Assembly (NCBI RefSeq): GCF_000156235.1
Contig: NZ_DS996808.1
Span: 372,001-436,000, forward strand
Length of the DNA stretch: 64,000 bases
Direction: 5' to 3'
Source: Pseudovibrio sp000156235
GTDB taxonomy: Bacteria; Pseudomonadota; Alphaproteobacteria; Rhizobiales; Stappiaceae
The translations under genes and the position numbers were made by a program. Below are positions 44,196-52,547 of this stretch, piece after piece. The stretch's first letter is position 1. The number at the start of each line of letters is the position of its first letter. The notes under the pieces are model-generated. The model saw nothing but the letters and a program-made list of their open reading frames with translations. It ran no database searches and had not been told where the DNA came from.

Positions 44196-45981
44196 GTGGC
44201 ACCACGCTCAATGGTCCTGTTTTTGCAGCAGCTGGCGCTGGCTTAGCGCCGGGGGCCGGAGCACCAGCTGGTGCAGGCACGCCGGTTGGGGCGCTGATTT
44301 TTGGCAGGACTTCTTCTTTCGGGCCAAAGGCGGCCTGCTGGCCATCCTTTACAACAAGCAGCAGCTCAACGGCTGAGATCGCGCTTGGGCGGTGCGCCAC
44401 AACAATCACGATGCTGCCGTTCTGGCGCATCAGTTTGATGGCGCGGGTTAATGCGGCTTCGCCTTCTGCATCCAGATTGGAGTTTGGTTCATCCAGTACG
44501 ATCAGGAACGGGCTGTCATAAAGCGCGCGGGCCAGACCAATGCGCTGACGCTGACCGGCAGAAAGCAGAGCCCCGCCTTCGCCTACTTGCGTGTCATAGC
44601 CATCTGTCAGGCCGGTCACCAGCTCATGCACATTGGCCAGCTGAGCCGCTTCGAGGATTTTCTCGTCATTGCGCTCAGGCGCAAAGCGCGAGATATTTTC
44701 AGCAATGGTGCCGTCGAACAGTTCCACGTCCTGCGGCAGGTAGCCGATAGCGGTGCCGAGACGGTCCTCAGACCACTGGCCCAGCTCGGCGCCATCAAGG
44801 CGCACGGAGCCGCGATGGATCGGCCAGACGCCCACAAGCGCGCGGACCAGACTGGTCTTGCCGGACCCGGACGGGCCAATGATGCCCATGCCATCTCCGG
44901 CCTTGAGTTCAAAGTTCACACCAGCCAGCGTGACGGCGCGGGCCCCTGGAGGGGCCGTTGCGATCTGCTGCACGTTAAGGGTCTTGCTTGGCAGAGGCAG
45001 CTCGGTTTCCGGTGCGCTTTCATCCAGACCTTCCAGCGCTTTTTCCAGACGGGCACGGGCCTGACGGGCAGCGATGAATACACGCCACTGACCAACGGCC
45101 TGCTCAACGGGAGACAGGGCACGGGAGGTGATGATGGAGGCGGCAATCATGACACCGGGAGAGACTTCTTGAAGGATCGCCAGCCAGGCGCCAACAGCCA
45201 GAACGGCGGAGCCGAGCAGGAAGCGGAAGGCTTTGATGGCGGTGGCAAACAGGGAGGCGCGGTCACCGGCCTTGGTCTGGGCATCATAAAACCGGGCGTT
45301 GGCTTCATCCCACTTGTTGGTGAGCGTTGCGCTCATGCCAAGGGCGCGCACCACTTCCGCATTGCGGCGGGCGCCGGTGCGGGTGTTGCTGCGCTGAGCA
45401 TTCTGCGCGGCCAGTTCCTTGGCAGGCGCGCGGCTCATGAACTCGTTGGCAAGCACCAGAGACAAGATGATCACGGCACCGGCCAGGGCCAGAATGCCAA
45501 GCCAGAAATGCAGCACGAACACCAGACCCAGATAGATCGGCATCCATGGAATATCGAAGAGCGCGGCTGGACCCTGACCGCCCCAGAACTGGCGCATGGT
45601 CTCCAGATCGCGGATCGGGTCGACGTTTTTGCCGGTGTTGCCCATGCGCAGCGGAACGCGCAGGTTGGCGAGGAACGCGGTGCGTGACAGGCGGGCGTCG
45701 ATCTCCTGCGAGATACGTGACAGGCCGCGGGCACGAATGCCTTCAAGCAGAGCAAAGAACAGGTAGAGGATACCGGCGAAGCTGGCGATGATCACCAGTG
45801 TTGGAACACTGTGGCTGGCCAGAACCCGGTCATAGATCTGCAGCATGAACATCGGGCCAGTCAGCATCAAAAGGTTGATGACCAGACTTAAAACCCCAAC
45901 GCCCGCATACCCGGACCGCGACGCACCAAACGCCTCAGATACCAGCGGGCGCTTTGGCTGCCCATTCTTCGATGTACTCAT
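44188..45981 (-). CDS. Type I secretion ABC exporter (PrtD/AprD family)
   Basis: A 597-residue half-transporter. The membrane domain covers ~20-310 (GVGVLSLVINLLMLTGPMFMLQIYDRVL is the PrtD/LapB-like start). The nucleotide-binding domain has GPSGSGKTS (Walker A), YLPQDVELF (Q-loop), LSAGQRQRIGLARAL (signature; G to A at the third place) and FLIVLDEPNSNLD (Walker B). There is no N-terminal C39 peptidase-like domain, as usual for exporters of RTX proteases. The last ~35 residues are an Ala/Pro-rich tail. The start at MSTSKN has GGGAGT upstream. It lies between the protease gene and the adaptor gene as in aprA-D-E loci. Confidence 0.92.
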   Translation of the reverse strand: MSTSKNGQPKRPLVSEAFGASRSGYAGVGVLSLVINLLMLTGPMFMLQIYDRVLASHSVPTLVIIASFAGILYLFFALLEGIRARGLSRISQEIDARLSRTAFLANLRVPLRMGNTGKNVDPIRDLETMRQFWGGQGPAALFDIPWMPIYLGLVFVLHFWLGILALAGAVIILSLVLANEFMSRAPAKELAAQNAQRSNTRTGARRNAEVVRALGMSATLTNKWDEANARFYDAQTKAGDRASLFATAIKAFRFLLGSAVLAVGAWLAILQEVSPGVMIAASIITSRALSPVEQAVGQWRVFIAARQARARLEKALEGLDESAPETELPLPSKTLNVQQIATAPPGARAVTLAGVNFELKAGDGMGIIGPSGSGKTSLVRALVGVWPIHRGSVRLDGAELGQWSEDRLGTAIGYLPQDVELFDGTIAENISRFAPERNDEKILEAAQLANVHELVTGLTDGYDTQVGEGGALLSAGQRQRIGLARALYDSPFLIVLDEPNSNLDAEGEAALTRAIKLMRQNGSIVIVVAHRPSAISAVELLLVVKDGQQAAFGPKEEVLPKISAPTGVPAPAGAPAPGAKPAPAAAKTGPLSVVPHA

Positions 45982-46198
45982 AGATACTCCCGAAACCACC
46001 AGACCCCAAACTCAAGTGAGCAGCACGCCCATCCCAACGACCATCAGGAGAACGTATGCGCTACAAAACTCGTGGTTATGCCCCAATAAAATTTGAGGTG
46101 ATCATTGTATGTAAATCGCACACCATTTGAAAGGGCAAAGAAACTAAAAATTTTTCATCCATTCAAATAGAAGGAACGACCGCAAACTTATGATTTAA

Positions 46199-46236
46199 TT
46201 AAATAATTATGCAACCTGCCATAGCGGCAGGTTGCA
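46199..46236 (-). terminator. Terminator after the serralysin gene (minus strand)
   Basis: Ten perfect pairs GCAACCTGCC (46211-46220) / GGCAGGTTGC (46226-46235) with a five-base loop, followed on the minus strand by a T-rich stretch. Partial read-through into the exporter genes would give the high substrate-to-exporter ratio typical of such loci. Confidence 0.7.
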
Positions 46237-46250
46237 CATATTTAGGGAGC

Positions 46251-47843
46251 TTAGACGAATACGAAATCGTCTGCATTGATGACGCTGGAATCAACACCGG
46301 AAAGGGTGATGGAACCACCGTCATAGTTGATCACTGTGTCTGCACCAGTGTCCTGAATGGAGAGGTCTGCAAAGCTGTCTGCGCCGCTTTCAAACTTCAT
46401 GAAATCAAGGCCATTGGAGAAGTCGATGATCGTGTCTGCACCGCAGTTGATGTTGAACACGAAGGTGTCGCTGCCGGAACCGCCGGAGAGGGTGTCGTCA
46501 CCGAGACCGCCTTCGAGGGTATCGTTACCTGCATTGGCGTAAAGGCCGTTGTCAGCATCGTTACCGATCAGCTCATCATTACCTGAACCAGAATAAGCAT
46601 TCTCGATCACGGTATCACGCATGATGGTCATGTTGCCGGTCAGACCGTTCACATCAGAGTAAGTCTCTGCGACCAAAGAGATCTTCTGGTCAGCGCGAAC
46701 GGAGCTGAAGTTGATGCTGTCGTTGCCGCCATTGTCCATGATGGTGAACGTTGCCGGATTCAGATCAGCGATGTCATCGTAGTAACCGCCTGCGGTGGAA
46801 TTTTCACCGTAAACGGTGGAACCGGTGCGCAGATCGGTTGCTGTGCCGTACAGATCCTGCATGGCAAGAATGTCCGCGATCATCGGAGTCACCACATAGG
46901 CGCGGCTTGCGTCCACATTGGTGTTCTCCACCTGATCGAAGTAGGACATGATTGTCGCTTGCCAGGAGTCGTTGGAGTAGTGGTTGTCTACGCCATATGT
47001 CGCTGCACCATTGTAGTTGCCAGCGTGACCAAGGCCGAGTGCATGGCCGATTTCGTGCACGTAGGTCTGGAATGCATAACCATCCAGATCAGTGCCGTAA
47101 CGGGCAACCCAATCGGTGCTGACGTTCACGGTTGACGAAAGGATGGTGCTGCCGCGAGTGGTCGAGTTTGCGTAAGCGCCGCTGTCGTTGTCGTCAAATG
47201 TGATCTGAGCGTTGGAGCTAACAGTGCGGAACTCGATGCCGGTGACCATTGTCCAGGCTTCCAGAGCTTTGGTTGCAAGCTCACGACCGGAAGAGTTCAA
47301 GCCGTTGAGGTTCACGGTGAGGGACTCGCCTGGGCTCACGTCAAATGCGCGACGACCACGGCCAGTGCTGTTCCAGTATCCATCTGTCAGCTGAGCCGCA
47401 ATCTGATCGTTGGTGAAGGCGTTCGGATCGGTTGGTGGATCGGTTGGGCCGCCATCTGCATCAACAGAGATTCTGTAGTCGCCGCTGTAACGGTCATTAT
47501 AGGAAGCTGCGCCGATGTAGTAGGTGCCGGTGGTTGTTGCGGTGAAAGTGATTTCGGAGTTACGTCCGCTGCCACCGTCATCGTCTTTTGCAATTTCGTT
47601 GGCGTTGGAATCGTAAAGGTACAGATATGTGTCGGAAACGCCCCCACTTCCGATGCCATCCATAGAAATGGTGTAGGTTACCCCTGCCTGCACCTCGAGT
47701 TTGATTGCGTCTTTATCGCCGGAGAAACTCAAAGTTCCTTCAAAGGTATCTCCCGATGAAATGGAGTAAGGTGTTGATGTGCTGTAAGGCGCATCGCCAC
47801 CTTCAATAACTCTGGCTTCCTCACCATGGTAATCTCTAAACAT
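46251..47843 (-). CDS. Serralysin-type RTX metalloprotease (M10B-like)
   Basis: A 530-residue protein with no signal peptide. Residues ~17-130 form a PPC-type beta-sandwich (SGDTFEGTLSFSGDKDAIKLEVQAG; GTYYIGAASYND), unusual at the N-terminus of serralysins. Residues ~140-350 are the metzincin domain with the zinc site HEIGHALGLGH (263-273) and the Met-turn IMSYFDQ. The C-terminal part has RTX nonapeptides (GSGNDELIGNDADNGL; GGLGDDTLSGGSGSDTF) and ends in the hydrophobic DDFVFV type of type I secretion signal. It precedes its exporter genes. Extracellular protein breakdown is the expected role. Confidence 0.92.
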   Translation of the reverse strand: MFRDYHGEEARVIEGGDAPYSTSTPYSISSGDTFEGTLSFSGDKDAIKLEVQAGVTYTISMDGIGSGGVSDTYLYLYDSNANEIAKDDDGGSGRNSEITFTATTTGTYYIGAASYNDRYSGDYRISVDADGGPTDPPTDPNAFTNDQIAAQLTDGYWNSTGRGRRAFDVSPGESLTVNLNGLNSSGRELATKALEAWTMVTGIEFRTVSSNAQITFDDNDSGAYANSTTRGSTILSSTVNVSTDWVARYGTDLDGYAFQTYVHEIGHALGLGHAGNYNGAATYGVDNHYSNDSWQATIMSYFDQVENTNVDASRAYVVTPMIADILAMQDLYGTATDLRTGSTVYGENSTAGGYYDDIADLNPATFTIMDNGGNDSINFSSVRADQKISLVAETYSDVNGLTGNMTIMRDTVIENAYSGSGNDELIGNDADNGLYANAGNDTLEGGLGDDTLSGGSGSDTFVFNINCGADTIIDFSNGLDFMKFESGADSFADLSIQDTGADTVINYDGGSITLSGVDSSVINADDFVFV

Positions 47844-48362
47844 ATTAGCTCCCCTAGAGTAATATCAGTAGTAAACCATTTAAACGTATGAGACGTGCAC
47901 TCGAAGGCAATATAGATTTTTGTCGGATTCACAGATGAAAGTAATATCAACACAATCAATAGTTGAAACCTTGACGAGTTTCAGGTGTGCAAATAGAATA
48001 CGTGATATATTATTTCATGCTTAAAACATTTGATTTTTTCCGTAATTTCAATTCAATATCCTAATATAATTAGATAAAAACACTTTGCCGCCTGATAAAA
48101 AATTCTAAAAACTGACCAGTTGATCAAATAATTGTAGTATGTTTTTCTTTCGGTCTATTCTAATAAATAGATATTTAATACTTAATTTTATTTAGTGATT
48201 CTGCAACTTTAGATTTTCCGGAACTACGTAAAATCGATAGAATTTCACAGGCCCACCGGTGGATCTGAGTGGGGTTGACGGGGTAAGTCGGCACATTAAC
48301 GGAGCTAATCCGGCAAAATGACCTTAAGGTAACTTGCGTTGCTGAAGCCAGCTAACAAAACA
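47844..48362. other. AT-rich upstream region of the serralysin gene
   Basis: About 500 bases. The first ~350 are strongly AT-rich, like the region before the nuclease gene, suggesting the two secreted proteins share silencing or activation by an AT-binding regulator (inference). No gene is supported. Confidence 0.45.
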
Positions 48363-48520
48363 CCCCAGTCAATGGGGCTTGACCAGGGTGAGTTGTGGGC
48401 AGGGTAATTTGCTACCCAGGGGAAATTTCTTTCCTGAATGGCTCAGAAAGGATTCTCCGCCCCTAAGGGCACTTTGTGAGTACGCGAACCCGAAAAAGTG
48501 CAGATGGAGGCGGGGCGGAG
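48363..48520. ncRNA. Chain of hairpins: candidate structured RNA or long 3' untranslated region
   Basis: Successive complementary arms are visible: CCCCA/TGGGG (48363-48377), GGGTA/TACCC (48402-48417), CTTTCCTGA/TCAGAAAG with one bulge (48429-48450), and a nested pair, CTCCGCCCC (48455-48463) / GGGGCGGAG (48512-48520) enclosing GCACTTT (48470-48476) / AAAGTGC (48495-48501). On the minus strand the first hairpin is followed by TGTTTTGTT and may end the upstream catabolic operon. The base composition jumps to GC-rich here. A frame across it overlaps the next gene antisense and is not credible. Confidence 0.4.
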
Positions 48521-48584
48521 AGGGGTTTGCCTGTTTGCTGTGCGAATCTCCGACCCGTCTAGGGGTGCGAGCCGGGGAAATGCA

Positions 48585-49745
48585 TCAGAGGCTCGCCAAG
48601 AACTCCTGGTTCAGATCAATGCCGAGACCCGGAGCAGTTGGTTTGGCAAAACCGCCGTCCACCAGTTCGGCTTCCGGAGTGACAAGATACTTACGCAGCT
48701 CACCATCGCAGAACTCAGGATGTACGTACTCAAAGTATGGCGCATTGCCGACAGCGAACTGGTAATGGATCGCGGCAGCAGATGTGATGCCGGTCTTCCA
48801 GTTATGCGGCATCACCTGCACATTATTGGCGGTTGCCATCTCGGTAATTCGGCGCAGCTCTGTCAGGCCGCCGCAGCGGTTATAGTCTGACTGCAGCAGG
48901 TGTACCTTGCCTTTGGTGATCCACTCTTCGGCTTCAAAGCGGGTGGTGCTCATCTCTGCGCCGCAAATGCGGGAGCGGGTGTTTTCAACCAGCTTGGCGT
49001 GACCGCTGAGATCGTCGTGCTGCAGCGTCGCCTCTGCGAAGTACAGCTCCAGATCCTCAATGGAGTTGAGCAGACGCGCCACTTCGTACCAGTCGGTAAA
49101 GCGGTAGAGGTAGTCCACCATCATATCGGTGTCATGGCCCAAGATGCCACGTAGCTCACGCAGATAGTAGGCGACCTCTTTAGTGCTCCAGTCAGCTTTG
49201 ATCGGCACGCAGACTTTCACCGCGCGGATGTTGTGTGCCTTCGCTTTCTCAAGCAGCGGCGCGTAGCCCTTGATGGCCACGTCCAGAGACGCATCCACCG
49301 GAATGGCTGGATAGAGTGTCAGATATGGATGGACCTTGTCTTTGTTGGTGCCGCCGAGCAGCTGGTAAGCCGGGACGCCGAGCTGTTTGCCCGCAAGGTC
49401 GTAAAGGGCCATGTCGATGCCGGAAAGGGCGAACATGCCCAGGCCGCGCATGCCCTGCCACTGCGTGGCGTCATACATGGCATCCCAGATGGCGTTGATT
49501 TCGATAGGCAGGCGACCAATCGCTTTTTCAGTGATGTTGGTCAGCCATTTGTGTTCTGTTTCAATGTTGGCGTAGGCGAGGATCGCATCAGGGGATCCGT
49601 CAGCTTCGCCGAGGCCGTAGACACCGTTTTCGTCGGTTACTTTGACGACAACCGTGTTCTGGCTCCAGTTGCTGGCCTGGTAATTGACCGGAATGAACTC
49701 GATGGATTTGATGGGCGCAACAGCAGGATTGAGTGCCAGTGACAT
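48585..49745 (-). CDS. Enolase-superfamily dehydratase/racemase, MR subgroup (enzyme 1)
   Basis: A 386-residue mandelate racemase/galactonate dehydratase-like enzyme. An N-terminal capping domain is followed by a beta-barrel. Expected metal ligands are Asp211 (MMVDY), Glu238 (YFAEAT) and Glu264 (CGAEM). The Asp287-His314 dyad is visible (QSDYNRCGG and MPHNWKTG), and strand 2 carries Lys177-x-Cys179. This fits an acid-sugar dehydratase-type active site that abstracts the alpha proton of a carboxylate. It is the last gene of a four-gene unit with a BCCT transporter, so a quaternary-ammonium or zwitterionic carboxylate is a possible substrate (inference). Ends at the hairpin-rich region. Confidence 0.85.
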   Translation of the reverse strand: MSLALNPAVAPIKSIEFIPVNYQASNWSQNTVVVKVTDENGVYGLGEADGSPDAILAYANIETEHKWLTNITEKAIGRLPIEINAIWDAMYDATQWQGMRGLGMFALSGIDMALYDLAGKQLGVPAYQLLGGTNKDKVHPYLTLYPAIPVDASLDVAIKGYAPLLEKAKAHNIRAVKVCVPIKADWSTKEVAYYLRELRGILGHDTDMMVDYLYRFTDWYEVARLLNSIEDLELYFAEATLQHDDLSGHAKLVENTRSRICGAEMSTTRFEAEEWITKGKVHLLQSDYNRCGGLTELRRITEMATANNVQVMPHNWKTGITSAAAIHYQFAVGNAPYFEYVHPEFCDGELRKYLVTPEAELVDGGFAKPTAPGLGIDLNQEFLASL

Positions 49746-49802
49746 TTTTGTAGCTCCTGTAAGAAAGGCGCCAGTTTTGTAACTGGCGCCCTCGTATGCT
49801 TT

Positions 49803-51371
49803 TTATTTTTTGCGCATTGGAAGTTCGACGCCGTTGGCAATGTCGCTCTTCAGTTCCTTGATGAAGGAAAGAGCCACGATGCCAAGGATGACGACCATCA
49901 ACAATCCACCAACCACAGTAGAGATCTGGATGGTACCAAGGTCACCACCAATCAGGTTGATCACGATTGGGATAATGCCGAGGAACAGTGCCCACACAAG
50001 GCGGTTCCAAAGGGCTGGATCTGCACCATCTGGCAGTTCTTTGGTGGTCATCGCTGCAAGAGAGAAGGATGCCGCATCAAAGGTGGTTGCCATGAAGACG
50101 ACTGCGGAAACGCAGAGGCCGATGATAAACAGGGTGCCCAATGGCAGGTTCGCAAACATGTCGATGATTACGGTGAAGGAAGTCTGGCCGGAAGCCAGTG
50201 CTGCTGGTGCATCAAAGATGCCTGCGTCCAGAAGACCAATGCCGTAGTTGCCGAAGATTGCGAAGAACACTGCGGTGCCGAGGGAACCGAACAGCAGGGT
50301 GCCCAGAACCATTTCGCGGATAGTACGGCCACGGGAGATCTTCGCGAAGAAGAGACCCTGGAACGGACCGTAGGAAACCCACCATGCCCAGTAGAAGATT
50401 GTCCAGTCAGAAACAAAGGTGGAGTTCTCTGCGTATGGCTCCATGTAGGTGCTCAGACGAACAAAGTTAGTGACCAATGAACCAACTGAAGTGGTGAAGG
50501 ACTTGATGGTGGTCAGGAAGTAGCCGCCGAAGAACAGCACGAACACCAGAAGGCCAATCGCCAGGAAGATGTTGAAGTTGGAGAGCTTCGCCATGCCTTT
50601 TTTCAGGCCCAGTGCGGAGCTGATGGTGAACAGGCCAACAACGATTGCCAGTGCAGCAAGGTTCATTGCGGTGCCGTGTTCCAGACCCAGTACTTTGGAG
50701 ATGCCGGCAGCAACAACAGGTGTACCCAGACCAAGGCTGGTCGCACTTGCAGTCACCAGACCGATCATGATGAAGATGTCGACCACGTTGCCCAGTGGGC
50801 CTTTAGCGCGTGTACCCAGAACACCCTTACAGGATTCTGAAACCTTCAGAACAGGGTCTTTGCGAACGTAGTAGTAGTAACCGATGGTGATAGAGCAGAC
50901 GGAGTACAGCGCCCAGGCACTTGGACCCCAGTGGAACATGCCGGTTGTGATGGCCCATTCCTTTGCCAGCTCGGTGCCTGGCTCAAGGCCAAGCGGCGGT
51001 GTGGACATGTAATAGATCCACTCACTGGCACCACCCCAGAGGATGCCGGCGCCAATGCCTGCACTGAAGATCATGGCGACCCATGATATCGTGCTGTATT
51101 CCGGCTTTTCATCCGCCTCACCAAGGACGATGTTGCCGTATTTGCTGAATGAGACGGCCAGACAGAAGATCAGCGACAGGATCGCTGCCCACATGTAGAA
51201 CGCGCCAAATTCATTGGTCAGATAGCTCTTCAGGGAAGAGATGAACGCTTTACCCGAACCCGGTGCAGCAATATCTGCTGCCAGAATGCCCATTGTCGGC
51301 AGAAGAACCGCAATGCCGCCGACGAAGAAGTTCGTCTTATCCAGTTGTAGTTTAGCCATGGATGCCCCCAT
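49803..51371 (-). CDS. BCCT-family transporter (betaine/carnitine/choline type)
   Basis: A 522-residue, 12-helix secondary transporter. The BCCT signature DWTIFYWAWWVSYGPFQGLF and the following ISRGRTIREMVLG are unmistakable. The aromatic box in helix 8 reads W-W-V-S-Y, with Tyr where BetP has its third Trp; CaiT also has Tyr there. The glycine-rich helix 3 stretch reads FSAGIGAGILWGG, nearer the Na+-coupled BetP type than CaiT. It lies between the two enolase-superfamily genes, beginning three bases after the enzyme 2 stop, so it probably imports their substrate. The first Met pair (MGAS, MAKL) leaves a four-residue ambiguity. Confidence 0.92.
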   Translation of the reverse strand: MGASMAKLQLDKTNFFVGGIAVLLPTMGILAADIAAPGSGKAFISSLKSYLTNEFGAFYMWAAILSLIFCLAVSFSKYGNIVLGEADEKPEYSTISWVAMIFSAGIGAGILWGGASEWIYYMSTPPLGLEPGTELAKEWAITTGMFHWGPSAWALYSVCSITIGYYYYVRKDPVLKVSESCKGVLGTRAKGPLGNVVDIFIMIGLVTASATSLGLGTPVVAAGISKVLGLEHGTAMNLAALAIVVGLFTISSALGLKKGMAKLSNFNIFLAIGLLVFVLFFGGYFLTTIKSFTTSVGSLVTNFVRLSTYMEPYAENSTFVSDWTIFYWAWWVSYGPFQGLFFAKISRGRTIREMVLGTLLFGSLGTAVFFAIFGNYGIGLLDAGIFDAPAALASGQTSFTVIIDMFANLPLGTLFIIGLCVSAVVFMATTFDAASFSLAAMTTKELPDGADPALWNRLVWALFLGIIPIVINLIGGDLGTIQISTVVGGLLMVVILGIVALSFIKELKSDIANGVELPMRKK

Positions 51372-51374
51372 TTA

Positions 51375-52499
51375 TTATTCGAAGACGTAAGAAGCAAAGC
51401 TTGCTTCTTTCACTGCGTCCCAATCCATTTCCACGCCGAGCCCGTTGCCCGCCGGCGCGTGCACATATCCCTCTTTGTCTGTGCGGATTTGGGTCTTGCT
51501 CGCCAGTTCAAACGCCTCGTAAGGGTAGAACTGCTCGAAGAAGTTGCAGTTGTCGTGAGCCAGAGCGACGTGCAGGTTGGCAGCCTGCGTAAGGGTGTAC
51601 CCCATGCTCTGGATTTCCAGATTCTTGCTGTGGCCGGCCGCGATCGCGAAGCATTTGTTCAGTTGAGTAATGCCGCCGCAAACAGTTGCGTCCTGACGCA
51701 CGTCTGACCACATCCCAGTGCTCAGTGCATGCGTAACTTCCTGCAGTGTCAGCAGGCAGTTGCCATGGCTGGAAATTTCAAGATCCGTATTGGCGACAAG
51801 GCGCTGATAGGTCTTGAAGTCGTAATCGGAAACTGGCGCTTCTAGCCATTCCCAGTTATGGCGTTCCATCCACTTGGCCATTTTCATGGCTTGCTCAGGT
51901 GTATAGAAGCCCGCGGTATCCAGCATGAAACGGATGCCGGATGTGCCGTATTTGGCCTCAACAGCTTCCACCAGTGCCACGTCTTTGTCGTAAACGCAGT
52001 AGCAGTGCAGTTTGATTGCTGTGAAGCCGTGTTCAATGCAGTCGTCAATGTAAGGGAAGTATTCCTCTACAGTGTCGAACATTGGTGTGGAGGCGTAGGA
52101 CTTGATTTTAGTCCGTGCGCCGCCAAGCAGCATGTAAAGCGGCATTCCGGCTTTCTTGCCTTTAATGTCCCATGCTGCAATGTCGATTGGAGATTTCGCT
52201 GGCAGTCCACCCCAGGTGCAGCGCGCTCCAAGCCAGTTGTTGAGCTCCTGAGTCATCAGCGGATTTTTGCCGATGAGACCCGGAACGATTGTCCGCAGAG
52301 ATTCAATGATGCACCGATCAAAGAAGTTCTCTGTGTAGCTCATAGTTGCGCCCAGACCCTCGGTTCCATCCTCGGTGAACAGGCGTACAATGTTGTTGGT
52401 GTACAGCAGAGGTTCCTGATTATCCGCCCAGGGAATAGGGGGCGCATTCTCATCAGCCAAAGCATAAAGCTCGACACGGCTAATTCTGCAGTCTTCCAT
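51375..52499 (-). CDS. Enolase-superfamily protein with altered active site (enzyme 2)
   Basis: A 374-residue mandelate-racemase-like protein. The capping domain is normal and the barrel keeps Lys163-x-His165 (AIKLHC), Asp194 (FMLDT), Glu220 (EWLEAP) and Asp270 (VRQDATVCGG). But the third metal-ligand motif, normally G-E, reads SSHGN (243-247), and the His of the Asp-His dyad is replaced (EIQSMGY, Gln297). Only two of the three usual carboxylate ligands remain, so either His245/Asn247 completes the site or chemistry differs. It is 48 bases from the FAD oxidoreductase and adjoins the BCCT gene. It is an unusual member with no assignable reaction. Confidence 0.82.
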   Translation of the reverse strand: MEDCRISRVELYALADENAPPIPWADNQEPLLYTNNIVRLFTEDGTEGLGATMSYTENFFDRCIIESLRTIVPGLIGKNPLMTQELNNWLGARCTWGGLPAKSPIDIAAWDIKGKKAGMPLYMLLGGARTKIKSYASTPMFDTVEEYFPYIDDCIEHGFTAIKLHCYCVYDKDVALVEAVEAKYGTSGIRFMLDTAGFYTPEQAMKMAKWMERHNWEWLEAPVSDYDFKTYQRLVANTDLEISSHGNCLLTLQEVTHALSTGMWSDVRQDATVCGGITQLNKCFAIAAGHSKNLEIQSMGYTLTQAANLHVALAHDNCNFFEQFYPYEAFELASKTQIRTDKEGYVHAPAGNGLGVEMDWDAVKEASFASYVFE

Positions 52500-52547
52500 T
52501 TTTAACTCCCAGAGTGCCTTGAGGCACCTTCCTTATTGCCCGACTTG

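Noticed and set aside
37610..48127. The octamer TTGATCAA upstream of both RTX genes (37610-37617 and 48120-48127) as a shared operator
   Set aside because: The same octamer also occurs inside the chelatase gene near 29516, so with its AT-rich context it may be chance.
48379..48765. A 128-residue plus-strand frame at the end of the catabolic operon
   Set aside because: Its second half is antisense to enzyme 1 and its first half crosses the hairpin chain. The residue composition is not protein-like.
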